From positions 1-64,000 of the forward strand of contig UQBY01000016.1 of the NCBI GenBank assembly GCA_900539375.1: a stretch of DNA of 64,000 bases, read 5' to 3'. Shown piece by piece: positions 9,199 to 18,653 of the stretch. The notes beneath the pieces were generated by a model that was given only the letters and a program-made list of their open reading frames with translations, had not been told where the DNA came from and made no database searches. Source of the DNA: an uncultured Clostridium sp. (GTDB lineage: Bacteria; Bacillota; Clostridia; Clostridiales; Clostridiaceae). Within the stretch, counting starts at the first letter, position 1, and each line of letters begins with the position of its first letter. Position numbers and translations under genes: made by a program.

Positions 9199-10476
9199 TT
9201 ACTTTTGAATATTTTTTCTACCTTCACTCCATTTTTTATTCATATCATTTTTTAAAGTTTCTATATGATCACTTGTTATATATTCTTGAACAAAAGAATA
9301 ATCTAATCTTGTTTTTTTTCTTAAGTTATCAAAATCTTGATATTTTTTTAAATCCTCTTCTTTTTGTTCTTTCTCTATATCTCCTTGAATAACTTTTTCT
9401 TGACTAAAATTATTAATCTCATCAAAAAATTTAATAGTTTCTTTATTATCTTTCATAGGAGATATAATATTTACAGCCTTTGCATATCTACCATCTTCAA
9501 ATAAAAACTTTAAAAAAGTTTTTGCTAAATTAGGATATTCTGTATTTTTTGCAATACCTAATTTATAATCTCCATGTATTTTTATTTCTTCTGTTTCTGG
9601 AACCGGGAACATTCCTATATCATCAATATTCATTCCTAAATCTTGAAATTGATATTTAAAATCTGAGCCACATAATAACATTGCCACTTTTCCATTAACA
9701 AAATCATTTTTACATTGTTGCCATTCATAATTAATTAAATCTTCCTCTGAATATCCATTTACATATATTTCTCTAACAAAATCTAATGATTTTCCTAATC
9801 CACTATTATTAAAAATATCTTTTTCTGTATCCATAAGATTTGTTATCATATCTGGTTCAAAATTAAAGGATATAGTATCTAGCCATTGTTCAACACACCA
9901 AGATTGTTTATAGTTAATTGTAAAAGGAATAAAACCTAAATCCTTTATTTTTTTGCAATCCTCAAAAAATTCCTTTTTAGTTTTAGGTATTTCATCTATT
10001 TTAGCTTCTTTAAAAATATTTTTATTATATATAATTCCATTCCATGTTACAGAAGTTGTAAGTCCATAAAGTTTTTTATCCTCTCCAAGACCTAATGAAT
10101 AATTATATATATTTTTTTCACTAAATCCTAAATTATCTATCGGAAGAAAATATTTATAATATTTATTATTCCCTATTGATGATGGAATAATAGTTACATC
10201 AGATAGCTCTTGAACATTTGCTTTTCTTTGTAATATTTCTCCTAAATCCCCTATAAGCTCTAAGTTTATTTTTGTCTTAGGATATTTTTTTTCAAATTCT
10301 TCTATAAGCTTGTCTAGTTCTTCTTTTTTATCTACTCTATTACTTAAAAAGCTTATTTCACCTTCAACTTCACTTTCATTTTTAATATTATTATCTTTAT
10401 AAATAGCTTTCATACAAGTTACACAAAAGACTAATAATATAAAAAAGATTAATATAAATATTTTTTTATTTTTCAT
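9199..10476 (-). CDS. Orphan extracellular sugar-binding protein (accessory sensor)
   Basis: 425 residues. A single hydrophobic N-terminal segment (residues 5-22) is followed by an extracellular solute-binding fold of family 1: EEFEKKYPKTKINLE, LYGLTTSVTWNGIIYNK, FVNGKVAMLLCGSDF and a late LAKTFLKFLF segment. Two cysteines near the end of the hydrophobic segment do not form a standard lipobox, so anchoring may be by an uncleaved helix. No CUT1-type permease genes are near; the only transporter here is Opp-type with its own binding protein. It lies 20 bases after the response regulator, so it probably senses an oligosaccharide outside the cell and informs the divergent histidine kinase, a three-component arrangement. 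That role is inference from context. Confidence 0.75.
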   Translation of the reverse strand: MKNKKIFILIFFILLVFCVTCMKAIYKDNNIKNESEVEGEISFLSNRVDKKEELDKLIEEFEKKYPKTKINLELIGDLGEILQRKANVQELSDVTIIPSSIGNNKYYKYFLPIDNLGFSEKNIYNYSLGLGEDKKLYGLTTSVTWNGIIYNKNIFKEAKIDEIPKTKKEFFEDCKKIKDLGFIPFTINYKQSWCVEQWLDTISFNFEPDMITNLMDTEKDIFNNSGLGKSLDFVREIYVNGYSEEDLINYEWQQCKNDFVNGKVAMLLCGSDFKYQFQDLGMNIDDIGMFPVPETEEIKIHGDYKLGIAKNTEYPNLAKTFLKFLFEDGRYAKAVNIISPMKDNKETIKFFDEINNFSQEKVIQGDIEKEQKEEDLKKYQDFDNLRKKTRLDYSFVQEYITSDHIETLKNDMNKKWSEGRKNIQK

Positions 10477-10495
10477 TTTTTACCTCCCCAAACAA

Positions 10496-11737
10496 TTAAT
10501 CATTAGTTCCATTTCTAAAACCATTTGGAGTTTTTCCTGTTATTTTTTTAAAGGCTCTTCCAAAGGTTATAGAATCATTATATCCAACCCTTTCTGCTAT
10601 TTCATAAACCTTTAAATTAGTTGTTAATAATAATTGTTTAGATACATTAATCCTATAGTTAGATAAAAAATCATAAAAACCTTCATTAAGCTCCTTTTTA
10701 AACAATTCAGATAAATAATTTTGACTTAAAAATACAGCATCTGCTACTTCTTTAAGGGTTATATTTTTATTAAAATTCTTTATTATATATTCTTTAGCTA
10801 ATTTTATTGCAGTTAAGTTAGTTTGAGTATTTTTTTCTAAGTCATCTGAAAGTTCCTTTTTTAGTGATAAATTATAAATTTTTTGTTCTTTTTCATCAAT
10901 AATATTTTTATGTATAATTTTAAATCTTTTAGATTGCTCTCTTAATTTATTAATATCCATTGTTTCTTTAAATATATAAACATTTAAACCCTTTGATAAA
11001 AATACTTTACTTTCTTCATTTAATGCTTTATATAAGTTTTTATTTATCTCCTCCTTAGTTGAGTCAAAATAAAATAATATATAAAACTTTTCCTCTGTAT
11101 TAAAGGTTAAATAATTAATATTTAATACTTTTTCTTTTATATTTTTCAATAAATTTAAAATTAACTCTTTTTCATTTTTTATATTTTTATTTCTATCTAA
11201 TATTAAAAGTTTATATATTTTATTTTCATCCATTTGAATATTTTCTAATAAAGATTTATTTATCTTTAAATTATCAGAGGTAGAAAATAATATATTTTTA
11301 AAGAAGTCCTTTCTTACTATATCAATAGATTTATTTATCATTTTTTCTTGTTTACTATTTTCTTTAAGTTTTAATTCAACCTCTTCAATAACTTTTTTTA
11401 AATCATCTTGCTTTAAGGGCTTTAATAAATAATTAAAAGCACCAAGTTTCATAGTATCTCTTACATAAGTAAATTCATCATATCCACTTAAAACAATAAA
11501 CATTGGAGGATTCTCTAATTCATTTACTGCCTTTTCTATAAGTTCACTTCCTGTCATAACTGGCATTTTTATATCTGTTATAACTAAATCAACTTTATTT
11601 TCTTTTATATAATCAAAGGCCACTAACCCATTTTGAAAATTAAAAACAACTTCATGGTTATCTTCAAATATTCTTTTTATCATTTTTGCTAAGCCTATTC
11701 TTATTATTTTATCATCATCTACTAATAATATTTTCAA
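10496..11737 (-). CDS. YesN-type response regulator (receiver plus AraC-type DNA-binding domain)
   Basis: 413 residues from the TTG at 11737. The site AGGAGG stands just before this TTG, whereas the in-frame ATG at 11761 would place that site inside the coding region as Leu-Gly-Gly. Residues 1-120 are a receiver domain: acidic pair VDDD, phospho-acceptor Asp in VITDIKMP (about residue 55), conserved Lys in LLKPL. The middle is a poorly conserved linker. Residues about 315-413 are an AraC-type double helix-turn-helix (ITLKEVADAVFLSQNYLSEL; VGYNDSITFGRAFKKITGKTP). It pairs with the divergent kinase at 11906 and is the best candidate to bind the TAAGATnnATATAC motif. Confidence 0.93.
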   Translation of the reverse strand: MKILLVDDDKIIRIGLAKMIKRIFEDNHEVVFNFQNGLVAFDYIKENKVDLVITDIKMPVMTGSELIEKAVNELENPPMFIVLSGYDEFTYVRDTMKLGAFNYLLKPLKQDDLKKVIEEVELKLKENSKQEKMINKSIDIVRKDFFKNILFSTSDNLKINKSLLENIQMDENKIYKLLILDRNKNIKNEKELILNLLKNIKEKVLNINYLTFNTEEKFYILFYFDSTKEEINKNLYKALNEESKVFLSKGLNVYIFKETMDINKLREQSKRFKIIHKNIIDEKEQKIYNLSLKKELSDDLEKNTQTNLTAIKLAKEYIIKNFNKNITLKEVADAVFLSQNYLSELFKKELNEGFYDFLSNYRINVSKQLLLTTNLKVYEIAERVGYNDSITFGRAFKKITGKTPNGFRNGTND

Positions 11738-11905
11738 AATACTTCCTCCTAAGTTATTCAAATTATAAACATAATATACTATTTATAAGCATAGTATATT
11801 ATAATATTCTATGGTATATCATGATGTTATATAATATATTATAATATATTATGTCACATTAAACCATTACATTTTTTATTACTATATAAATTTATTGGAG
11901 GAACT

Positions 11906-13681
11906 ATGAAAGAAAAAAAAGATTTACCTATAAAGAAACTGACAATAATAATTTTATGCATTATATATTCTATATTTTTTGTTGCTACATCTATAAATTT
12001 ATATGTTTATTCAAAATCAGAGCTTTCTAAAACTGAAAACTTAGTAAAAAACTCTAACAATAGTTTAAGTAAGCAAATACAACAAAAAATCAGTAATTAT
12101 TTAGATATATCAAAATATCCTTTATTACTTCCAAATATTGATAGTCTTAATAGTATCCTACTTCAAAATACAAACTATAATATAAATGACTATAATACCT
12201 TAAAATATATTTGCGAAATGCTTTTAATACAAAATGATTCTATAACAGGAGCTTATATATACAATTTAAATGGGAATGGAGTTTTTGCAAGTAGAAATAA
12301 TGTTAATGATAATCTTTCAAATCCTTCTGATAAGGCTTGGTTTAAAAATGCTATTAACTCTAAAGATTTTACTTATATAATTTCAAATTTAAATCAAATA
12401 GATATTTTTTTCTCAGATATAAACTTTAAATCTGATAAATTTATAGGAATTACTAGAAAAATAATTGATTTAGACACAAATCAGGTTACAGGACTTGTCC
12501 TTTTAACTGTTCCAGTAAATAATTTTCTTAATTCTCTTAAAAGTACTTTATCCTTTAAAGAACAAAATTTATGTCTTTATAACTCTAATGGAAATTTAAT
12601 TACTAAAACAGGAGAAGAGGATTTAACCTTTTTATTAAAAGACATTCACATGATAAATTCATATGAGCCTTCTGTAGATTATAGAATTTTTAATCATGAA
12701 AGAAATTTAATATGCTACAATATAGTTCCTGATACTAATTGGATTCTTATAAATACTATTCCAAAATCCAATTTATATAAAGTAAATAATTTATATATTA
12801 TATTTTTTATAATTAACATATTATTTTTCTTAATATTATCTATTGTATTATATTTATTTTTAACTAAAAAAATATTTAATCCTATACATAAACTTGCAAA
12901 AATCATGGAAATAGATAATCCTGAAAATAATTTAAGTGTTGAATTAAATTATAAAAGAGATGATGAAATTGGTGTATTAATAAAATCCTATCAAGATATG
13001 AGAACAAGACTTTCTAATCTTATAAATATGAATTATAAAAATAAAATTGAACAAAAAGAACTTGAATTAAGACAATTACAAAATCAAATTAATCCTCATT
13101 TTATATATAATACCTTAGAATCAATACATATGATGGCTGAAATAAATGATGATTTAGATACCTCAATAATGGCAGAATACTTTGGTGCTATAATAAGATA
13201 TAGTATGAACAGAAGAATAAATACAGTAACTTTAAAGGAAGAAATGGAGATAATTGATAACTATATCTACCTTCAAAAAATAAGATTTGACCAACTATTT
13301 ACAATTGAAAATATGATTGATGAAGAACTTTTAAACTGTGAAATAATAAAAATGATAATTCAACCTTTAATAGAAAATGCTATTTATCATGCTTTAAGTG
13401 AATGTATGGGAGATGGTAAAATAATAATTCAAGGTGTTCATATAGATGATAAGTTAGTTTTAACAATTTCTGATAATGGTGTTGGAATAAAAGAAAATGA
13501 TTTAAAAGATTTAAATGATTATATAAATGATAAAAATTCTAAATTTAAAGGGATTGCTTTAAGAAATATAAATAAAAGATTAAAGCTTCAATATGGGGAA
13601 GCTTTTGGTCTTGAAATTTTTAGTGTTTATGGTGCTGGAACTTCTATGGTTCTTACTCTTCCTTTTATATTGCATAAATAA
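11906..13681 (+). CDS. YesM-type sensor histidine kinase
   Basis: 591 residues. Transmembrane helices at about 11-33 and 297-322 flank an extracellular Cache-like sensor region. A HAMP domain follows (about 322-375), then the His-kinase domain with the phospho-acceptor in QINPHFIYNTLESI (His398) and an ATPase domain with IIQPLIENAIYHAL (N box) and ISDNGVGI (G1). It is transcribed away from the response regulator and orphan binding protein; the three probably form one signalling unit for extracellular oligosaccharide. The 144-base divergent region is rich in TATAATATATTAT palindromes, which prevent a clear promoter call. Confidence 0.93.
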   Translation: MKEKKDLPIKKLTIIILCIIYSIFFVATSINLYVYSKSELSKTENLVKNSNNSLSKQIQQKISNYLDISKYPLLLPNIDSLNSILLQNTNYNINDYNTLKYICEMLLIQNDSITGAYIYNLNGNGVFASRNNVNDNLSNPSDKAWFKNAINSKDFTYIISNLNQIDIFFSDINFKSDKFIGITRKIIDLDTNQVTGLVLLTVPVNNFLNSLKSTLSFKEQNLCLYNSNGNLITKTGEEDLTFLLKDIHMINSYEPSVDYRIFNHERNLICYNIVPDTNWILINTIPKSNLYKVNNLYIIFFIINILFFLILSIVLYLFLTKKIFNPIHKLAKIMEIDNPENNLSVELNYKRDDEIGVLIKSYQDMRTRLSNLINMNYKNKIEQKELELRQLQNQINPHFIYNTLESIHMMAEINDDLDTSIMAEYFGAIIRYSMNRRINTVTLKEEMEIIDNYIYLQKIRFDQLFTIENMIDEELLNCEIIKMIIQPLIENAIYHALSECMGDGKIIIQGVHIDDKLVLTISDNGVGIKENDLKDLNDYINDKNSKFKGIALRNINKRLKLQYGEAFGLEIFSVYGAGTSMVLTLPFILHK

Positions 13682-13700
13682 AGGGCTTTTAAAGCCCTTT
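13680..13700. terminator. Bidirectional terminator between kinase and M18 peptidase genes
   Basis: AAAGGGCTT pairs with AAGCCCTTT over a three-base loop, starting at the kinase stop codon. It is flanked by A- and T-rich bases and serves the two convergent genes. Confidence 0.8.
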
Positions 13701-13704
13701 ATTT

Positions 13705-15078
13705 CTAAGCATCCTTTAAAAATGCTACATATCCTTTCATTGTTTCATATATGTCTACTTTACTTGCTACTTCCCAAGGGGCATGCATATTGTGTAATGC
13801 TACTCCACAATCTATTACTTCCATGTTGTATGAAGCTAAAATATATGCAATAGTTCCTCCACCACCTTGGTCTACTTTTCCAAGTTCTGCTGTTTGAAAA
13901 GATACATCATTTTTCTCCATTATAGCTCTAAGTTGTCCCATATATTCTGCATTAGCATCATTACATCCTGATTTTCCTCTTGCTCCAGTGTATTTATTAA
14001 ATACCATTCCTCTTCCAAAATAAGCTGCATTTTTCTTTTCCATAACAGATGGATAATTTGGGTCAAAGGCTGCACTTACATCAGATGAAAGCATTTTTGA
14101 ATTTTTTAATGCTCTTCTTAACTTAAGGTCTGAATACTCTCCTACTCTATCCATTACCTCTGCTACAGTATTTTCAAAAAATCTTGATTGCATTCCTGTA
14201 GCCCCTACACTTCCTATTTCTTCTTTATCTACTAAAAGACATACACAAGTTTTATCACTCTTTTCTATTTCAAGCATAGCTTTAAGAGAAGTATATGCAC
14301 AAACTCTATCATCATGTCCATACCCCATAATCATGCTTCTATCTATTCCATAATCTCTTGCTTTACCTGCTGGTACAATTTCAAGTTCTGCTGAAAGAAA
14401 ATCCTCTTCTTCAATATTATATTTTTCTTTTAATATATTAAGAATATTTGCCTTTACAGCATCTTTTTCCTTTTCTTTTTTAGGTATACTTCCTACTAAA
14501 ACATTTAAATCTTCACCTTCAACAACCTTATTTCCTCTCTTTTCCATTTGAGTTTGAGATAAATGTATTAATAAATCTGAAATTCCAACTACAGGGTCAT
14601 TTTCATCTTCACCTATAACAACTTCTACTAAACTTCCATCTGTTTTTGCAACAACTCCATGAATAGCTAAGGGTAAAGTTACCCATTGATATTTCTTTAT
14701 TCCACCATAATAATGTGTATCTAATAAAACTAAATCACTATCTTCATATAAAGGATTTTGTTTTAAATCTAATCTTGGAGAATCTATATGTGCTCCTAAT
14801 ATTTTCATACCATTTTCTATTGGTTCTTCACCTATAACAAATAAGGCTATTGTCTTATTCATATTATTTGCATAAACCTTATCTCCACTTTTTAATGTTT
14901 CATTATTTTTTATAACATCATCTAAATTTTTATATCCTTTTTCCTCAACTATTTTTATAGTTTCTTTTACACATTCTCTTTCTGTCTTACATTTTGAAAT
15001 AAAGTTTTTATAACCTTCATTAAAATCAAAAATTTTCTTTATTCCATCATCATCATACTTTTGCCATGCATTCTTCAT
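13705..15078 (-). CDS. apeA: M18-family metallo-aminopeptidase
   Basis: 457 residues, cytoplasmic. Co-catalytic zinc ligands are visible: His/Asp in GAHIDSPRLDL, catalytic Glu pair in DKEEIGSVG, Asp in GYGHDDRVCAY, and a late His in ALHNMHAPWE. The family (aspartyl aminopeptidase-like, tetrahedral dodecamers) removes N-terminal residues from peptides. Length fits the clostridial 'M18 aminopeptidase 1' group. It sits between the kinase and the Opp-type transporter operon but is separated from the latter by a strong terminator, so its presence inside the glycan locus looks incidental. Substrate preference cannot be read from the sequence. Confidence 0.93.
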   Translation of the reverse strand: MKNAWQKYDDDGIKKIFDFNEGYKNFISKCKTERECVKETIKIVEEKGYKNLDDVIKNNETLKSGDKVYANNMNKTIALFVIGEEPIENGMKILGAHIDSPRLDLKQNPLYEDSDLVLLDTHYYGGIKKYQWVTLPLAIHGVVAKTDGSLVEVVIGEDENDPVVGISDLLIHLSQTQMEKRGNKVVEGEDLNVLVGSIPKKEKEKDAVKANILNILKEKYNIEEEDFLSAELEIVPAGKARDYGIDRSMIMGYGHDDRVCAYTSLKAMLEIEKSDKTCVCLLVDKEEIGSVGATGMQSRFFENTVAEVMDRVGEYSDLKLRRALKNSKMLSSDVSAAFDPNYPSVMEKKNAAYFGRGMVFNKYTGARGKSGCNDANAEYMGQLRAIMEKNDVSFQTAELGKVDQGGGGTIAYILASYNMEVIDCGVALHNMHAPWEVASKVDIYETMKGYVAFLKDA

Positions 15079-15206
15079 TAAAATATTCCTCCAATCAAAA
15101 TTTATTTATATTAATATTATATCAATTTTTTATTAATATCTATTTAAATTTTGATTTTACATATAATTTATTGAGAAACAACACTTACTCTTTCTTGAAT
15201 TTTAAT

Positions 15207-15256
15207 AAAAAAATTGTTGCTTACTAATTATAAAAATTAGCTTGCAACAATTTTTT
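15207..15256 (-). terminator. Terminator ending the Opp-type transporter operon
   Basis: A long hairpin: on the plus strand AAAAAATTGTTGC and ACTAATT pair with AATTAG and GCAACAATTTTTT. Read leftward it ends in TTTTTTT and follows the stop of the small gene at 15255. Confidence 0.85.
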
Positions 15257-15446
15257 ATATATCCATACCTTTTAATTTGTGTATTATTTCAATTTGTTTG
15301 CTATATAAATCTTCTCTTTCATTTATATATATTCTTTTTAACTCTTCATCTGTCTCATCTAATATCTTTTTATCCATCTTTTCTATAGCTTCTCCCATTT
15401 TAAATAAATGAAGCGCTAATTCAAGAGCGTTTTTTTCATTATTCAA
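15255..15446 (-). CDS. Small charged helical protein, unknown
   Basis: 63 residues starting with TTG after GGTGGTGATTT. The sequence is mostly charged helix (KRIYINEREDLYSKQIEI), possibly a coiled coil, without cysteine or membrane segments. I do not recognise a family. It is the last gene before the operon terminator, 43 bases after the small membrane protein, so it is probably co-transcribed with the transporter. The upstream site and terminator support a real gene; no function can be assigned. Confidence 0.55.
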   Translation of the reverse strand: MNNEKNALELALHLFKMGEAIEKMDKKILDETDEELKRIYINEREDLYSKQIEIIHKLKGMDI

Positions 15447-15489
15447 AAAATCACCACCAAAATTTTTATTTCTTTATTGTTTAAATTTC

Positions 15490-15750
15490 TTATGCTAATT
15501 TTTCTGATTTATTTTTTATATATTTTATAGGAATTATACCAACTACTGCTGTTAGTAAATTTACTATTATAACCATAGTGTACATTGTTTTAGCTGTTTT
15601 ATCACTAACAAGAAAGAATCCTATTATTGAAATTATAAGCATTACAGTTGCAACACTTTGAATTGTTTTTATAAATTTAAGTATTGAAGTTAAATCTATA
15701 TTTTCATTTTCTTTTCTCTTTCCTTTTCTACTTTCTCTGCGTAATGACAT
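15490..15750 (-). CDS. Small two-helix membrane protein linked to the ABC transporter
   Basis: 86 residues. A basic N-terminus (SLRRESRKGKRKE) is followed by two hydrophobic helices at about 30-49 and 55-75. The gene overlaps the 3' end of the ATPase gene by 55 bases in another frame, and GGGAGG precedes its ATG, so its translation is probably coupled to the ATPase. Placement at the end of a sugar-type Opp operon suggests an accessory subunit, but I know no family and the role is open. Confidence 0.6.
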   Translation of the reverse strand: MSLRRESRKGKRKENENIDLTSILKFIKTIQSVATVMLIISIIGFFLVSDKTAKTMYTMVIIVNLLTAVVGIIPIKYIKNKSEKLA

Positions 15751-16706
15751 GCTACATAGCCTCCCTTATAAACTCTAAGTTCTGGTTCTTCTTTTTCACA
15801 TTTTTCATCATAATAAGGACATCTTGTATGAAACTTACATCCTGATGGTGGATTTATTATACTTGGCATATCTAATGTTCTTAATGGTAATGCCTTTGAA
15901 CCTCCATCATTTCTTTTTCCAACACTTTGAGGAACTGCTGCAAGTAATGCATGGAAATATGGATGTTTTGGATGGTCAATTGCATCATATATATTATTTA
16001 GCTCTATAATTCTTCCTAAATACATAACAACCAATCTTCCATTTTTAGCTATATATCTTGCTGTTGCTAAGTCATGAGTTATATATACAAAGGATATATT
16101 GTATTTTTTATTCATTTTAGTCATTAAATCTATAAGTGATATTCTTAAAGAAACATCAACCATTGATACAGGCTCATCTGCTACAATAAGTTTTGGCTTT
16201 ACTGATAAAGCTCTTGCAAGTAAAACTCTTTGTCTTTGTCCTCCTGATAATTGGTGAGGATATTTATAAAAGAACTGGTCTTGAGGTACAAGCCCAACTT
16301 CTTCAAAATATTCTTTTAATATTTCTTCTGCTTCTGCTTTATTTTTAGCTATCTTATGTTGTAATAATGGTAATGATAAAGATTGAAAAATAGTTCTATT
16401 AGGATTTAATGCTGCAAAGGAATCTTGATGAACCATTTGAACTCCAAGTCTATAGTCTTTATAATCTTTTCCCTTTAGCTTACTTACTTCTTTACCCTTA
16501 TATAAAAGTTCACCAGCTGTTTGTTTATGAATACCAACCATAAGTTTTCCTAAAGTAGTTTTTCCACATCCACTTTCTCCAACTACAGCTACAATTTCAC
16601 CTTCATTTATATCTAAGTTTATATTAGATAACACCTTTACCTTTTCTTTTTTATTTACTCTATTATCAAATTCTATATCTAAATTTTTAACTTCTAATAA
16701 ACTCAT
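15696..16706 (-). CDS. ABC transporter ATPase, OppF type
   Basis: 336 residues. Walker A GESGCGKTTLGKL (about 40-52), signature LSGGQRQRVLLARAL, Walker B LIVADEP with catalytic Glu, and the H-loop in YITHD are intact. The C-terminal oligopeptide/dipeptide extension has the CKFHTRCPYYDEKC cysteine cluster typical of OppD/F and DppD/F. It partners the other ATPase 15 bases upstream to power the two permeases. In thermophiles such as Thermotoga, this transporter class imports mannobiose and cellobiose rather than peptides, and the surrounding glycosidases favour that here. Confidence 0.92.
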   Translation of the reverse strand: MSLLEVKNLDIEFDNRVNKKEKVKVLSNINLDINEGEIVAVVGESGCGKTTLGKLMVGIHKQTAGELLYKGKEVSKLKGKDYKDYRLGVQMVHQDSFAALNPNRTIFQSLSLPLLQHKIAKNKAEAEEILKEYFEEVGLVPQDQFFYKYPHQLSGGQRQRVLLARALSVKPKLIVADEPVSMVDVSLRISLIDLMTKMNKKYNISFVYITHDLATARYIAKNGRLVVMYLGRIIELNNIYDAIDHPKHPYFHALLAAVPQSVGKRNDGGSKALPLRTLDMPSIINPPSGCKFHTRCPYYDEKCEKEEPELRVYKGGYVACHYAEKVEKEREKKMKI

Positions 16707-16720
16707 TTTTATAACCTCCT

Positions 16721-17725
16721 TTACTTAGCATTAAACATTTCTGCCATCTTATAGCATCTTGTACATCTTGTTTCACTTACAGAATACATTTTCTTTGTTT
16801 TTTCTCTATCACCATTACACTTATTTTCTAAGTAAATACTACATCTTGGAGCAAATTTACATTCTATAAATTCCTGGGTAAGGTTTGGAGGATTTCCTGG
16901 TATTGCCTTTCTTTGAGTAACATCATCATTTAAAGTAGGTATTGCATTTAATAACCCTTTAGTATATGGATGGCTAGGATTATCAAAAACCTCTTCTACA
17001 TTTCCATACTCTACAAGTTCACCAGCATACATAACAGCTATTCTATCTATAACTCCTGAAATAACTGATATATCATGAGTTAAAAAGATTAATGTTATTC
17101 CTAATCTTTCATGTATATCCTTTAACAAATCAAGAATATACCATTGTGTTATAACATCTAGTGCTGTTGTTGGTTCATCTAATATAATAATCTTAGGGTC
17201 TAATATAAGACTTAAAGCTATTAATACTCTTTGTTTCATACCTCCACTTAATTGATGTGGATAATATTCTAATACATTAGGGTCTAATCTAACATATTTT
17301 AAAACCTCTCCTGCTTTTTTTATTATTTCATCTACTGATTTATTAGAATCATGTGCTAATGCTGTTTCTATAAAATGTTCTTTTATTTTTAGTACTGGAT
17401 TTAAAGCATTTTGTGCTGCCTGAAATACTGTTGCAATCTCTTTCCATCTATAATTATTAAAATCATTAGTATCTAAAGCAAGTAAGTCTATCTTCTTTCC
17501 ATTTTCATAATAATAAACCTCTCCTCCAACTATTTTTCCAGGAGTATTTACAAGATTTAATATTCCAGAGGCAAGAGTGGATTTACCACTTCCACTCTCA
17601 CCAATTATTCCAACAACTTCATTTTCATATATAGTAAATGAAACATTATCACAAGCTCTTAAATTTCCATTCTTTAAAAAGAATTCTATTTCAAGATTTT
17701 TAACCTCTATTAATGGCTTTTTCAT
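16721..17725 (-). CDS. ABC transporter ATPase, OppD type
   Basis: 334 residues. Walker A GESGSGKSTLASG, signature LSGGMKQRVLIALSL, Walker B IIILDEPTTALDV and H-loop FLTHD are intact. The C-terminal extension contains the cysteine cluster CKFAPRCSIYLENKC followed by CTRCY. It lies 14 bases after the second permease gene and forms the ATPase pair with the OppF-type subunit. Substrate is inferred from the glycan context: manno-oligosaccharides rather than peptides. Confidence 0.92.
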   Translation of the reverse strand: MKKPLIEVKNLEIEFFLKNGNLRACDNVSFTIYENEVVGIIGESGSGKSTLASGILNLVNTPGKIVGGEVYYYENGKKIDLLALDTNDFNNYRWKEIATVFQAAQNALNPVLKIKEHFIETALAHDSNKSVDEIIKKAGEVLKYVRLDPNVLEYYPHQLSGGMKQRVLIALSLILDPKIIILDEPTTALDVITQWYILDLLKDIHERLGITLIFLTHDISVISGVIDRIAVMYAGELVEYGNVEEVFDNPSHPYTKGLLNAIPTLNDDVTQRKAIPGNPPNLTQEFIECKFAPRCSIYLENKCNGDREKTKKMYSVSETRCTRCYKMAEMFNAK

Positions 17726-17738
17726 AATCCTTTTCCTC

Positions 17739-18650
17739 CTATCTACGTAATCTTGGATTCATAGCTTCATCTAATCCATTAGCAAAGAAATAACATCCTA
17801 ATTGGAATAAAACTATACCCATAATTGGAGTCATAAAGTAAACTATAGGACCAAATCCACCATATAATACTGATGATTGAGACATAGCCATTTGTATCAT
17901 CATGCCCCAATGACTTCCCTTAAATGGAACTAATCCTAATATCATTAAAGAAACTGAAGTCATTATTGCACCTTTCATTATTGAAATAAAATTTATTGCT
18001 ATAAATGAAGTTATATTAGGAATAACATCCTTCATTATTATGTTAAAAGTGCTTATTCCCATTATTCTACTTGCTTCAATAAAATCTTTATTTCTTATTA
18101 CTAAAACTTGAGACCTAATTGCTTTTGCAAGACCTGCCCAAGACCATAAACTTAAAACTAATCCAAATAACACATCATTACTTACGTTAATTACCATTGA
18201 TAAAACCATTGTTACTGGTAATGTTGGCATTGTTAAAACTATGTCTGTTATTAACATTAATATAGTATCTACCTTTCCACCAATAAGGCCTGCTGTTATA
18301 CCTATTCCACAAGCAAATATTATTGCAAATACTGCTGCATAAAAAGCAACTAATAAAACTGACCTTGACCCAGTTACAAATAATGCAAATATATCTCTTC
18401 CTGCATAGTCTGTTCCAAGCCAATGTTCTGATGATGGTGCTTGTAATCTATTAACATAATTAGATTTAGGAGCATCTATAATCATTGGTCCAAAAATTGC
18501 TAAGGCTAAAAAGAATACTAATATTAAGAATCCTATTCTTGCCATTTTGTTTCTCCAAATTACTTCGAAAAATTCTTTTAAGCCTGATAAAAAGGAACCT
18601 TCCTTTTCAAATATTTCTGTTTTTTTATTTAAAGATTTAGCTTTACTCAT
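17739..18650 (-). CDS. ABC transporter permease, OppC type
   Basis: 303 residues. An N-terminal cytoplasmic segment of about 30 residues precedes the first helix, then the OppC pattern HWLGTDYAGRDIFALFVTGSR (periplasmic loop) and five further helices. The EAA-loop contacting the ATPase is near AKAIRSQVLVIRNKDFIEA. The C-terminal LDEAMNPRLRR is typical of DppC/OppC. It is 4 bases after the OppB-type gene. Together they form the translocation pore. Confidence 0.92.
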   Translation of the reverse strand: MSKAKSLNKKTEIFEKEGSFLSGLKEFFEVIWRNKMARIGFLILVFFLALAIFGPMIIDAPKSNYVNRLQAPSSEHWLGTDYAGRDIFALFVTGSRSVLLVAFYAAVFAIIFACGIGITAGLIGGKVDTILMLITDIVLTMPTLPVTMVLSMVINVSNDVLFGLVLSLWSWAGLAKAIRSQVLVIRNKDFIEASRIMGISTFNIIMKDVIPNITSFIAINFISIMKGAIMTSVSLMILGLVPFKGSHWGMMIQMAMSQSSVLYGGFGPIVYFMTPIMGIVLFQLGCYFFANGLDEAMNPRLRR

Positions 18651-18653
18651 ATA

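Noticed and set aside
11762..11905. TATAATATATTAT palindromes in the divergent regulator-kinase region
   Set aside because: Simple AT-rich palindromes expected by composition; no copy of the locus motif is present, so no operator is claimed.
13593..13853. An 86-codon plus-strand frame crossing the terminator after the histidine kinase
   Set aside because: It overlaps the kinase end, a terminator and the M18 gene; the translation is Leu/His-rich shadow sequence.
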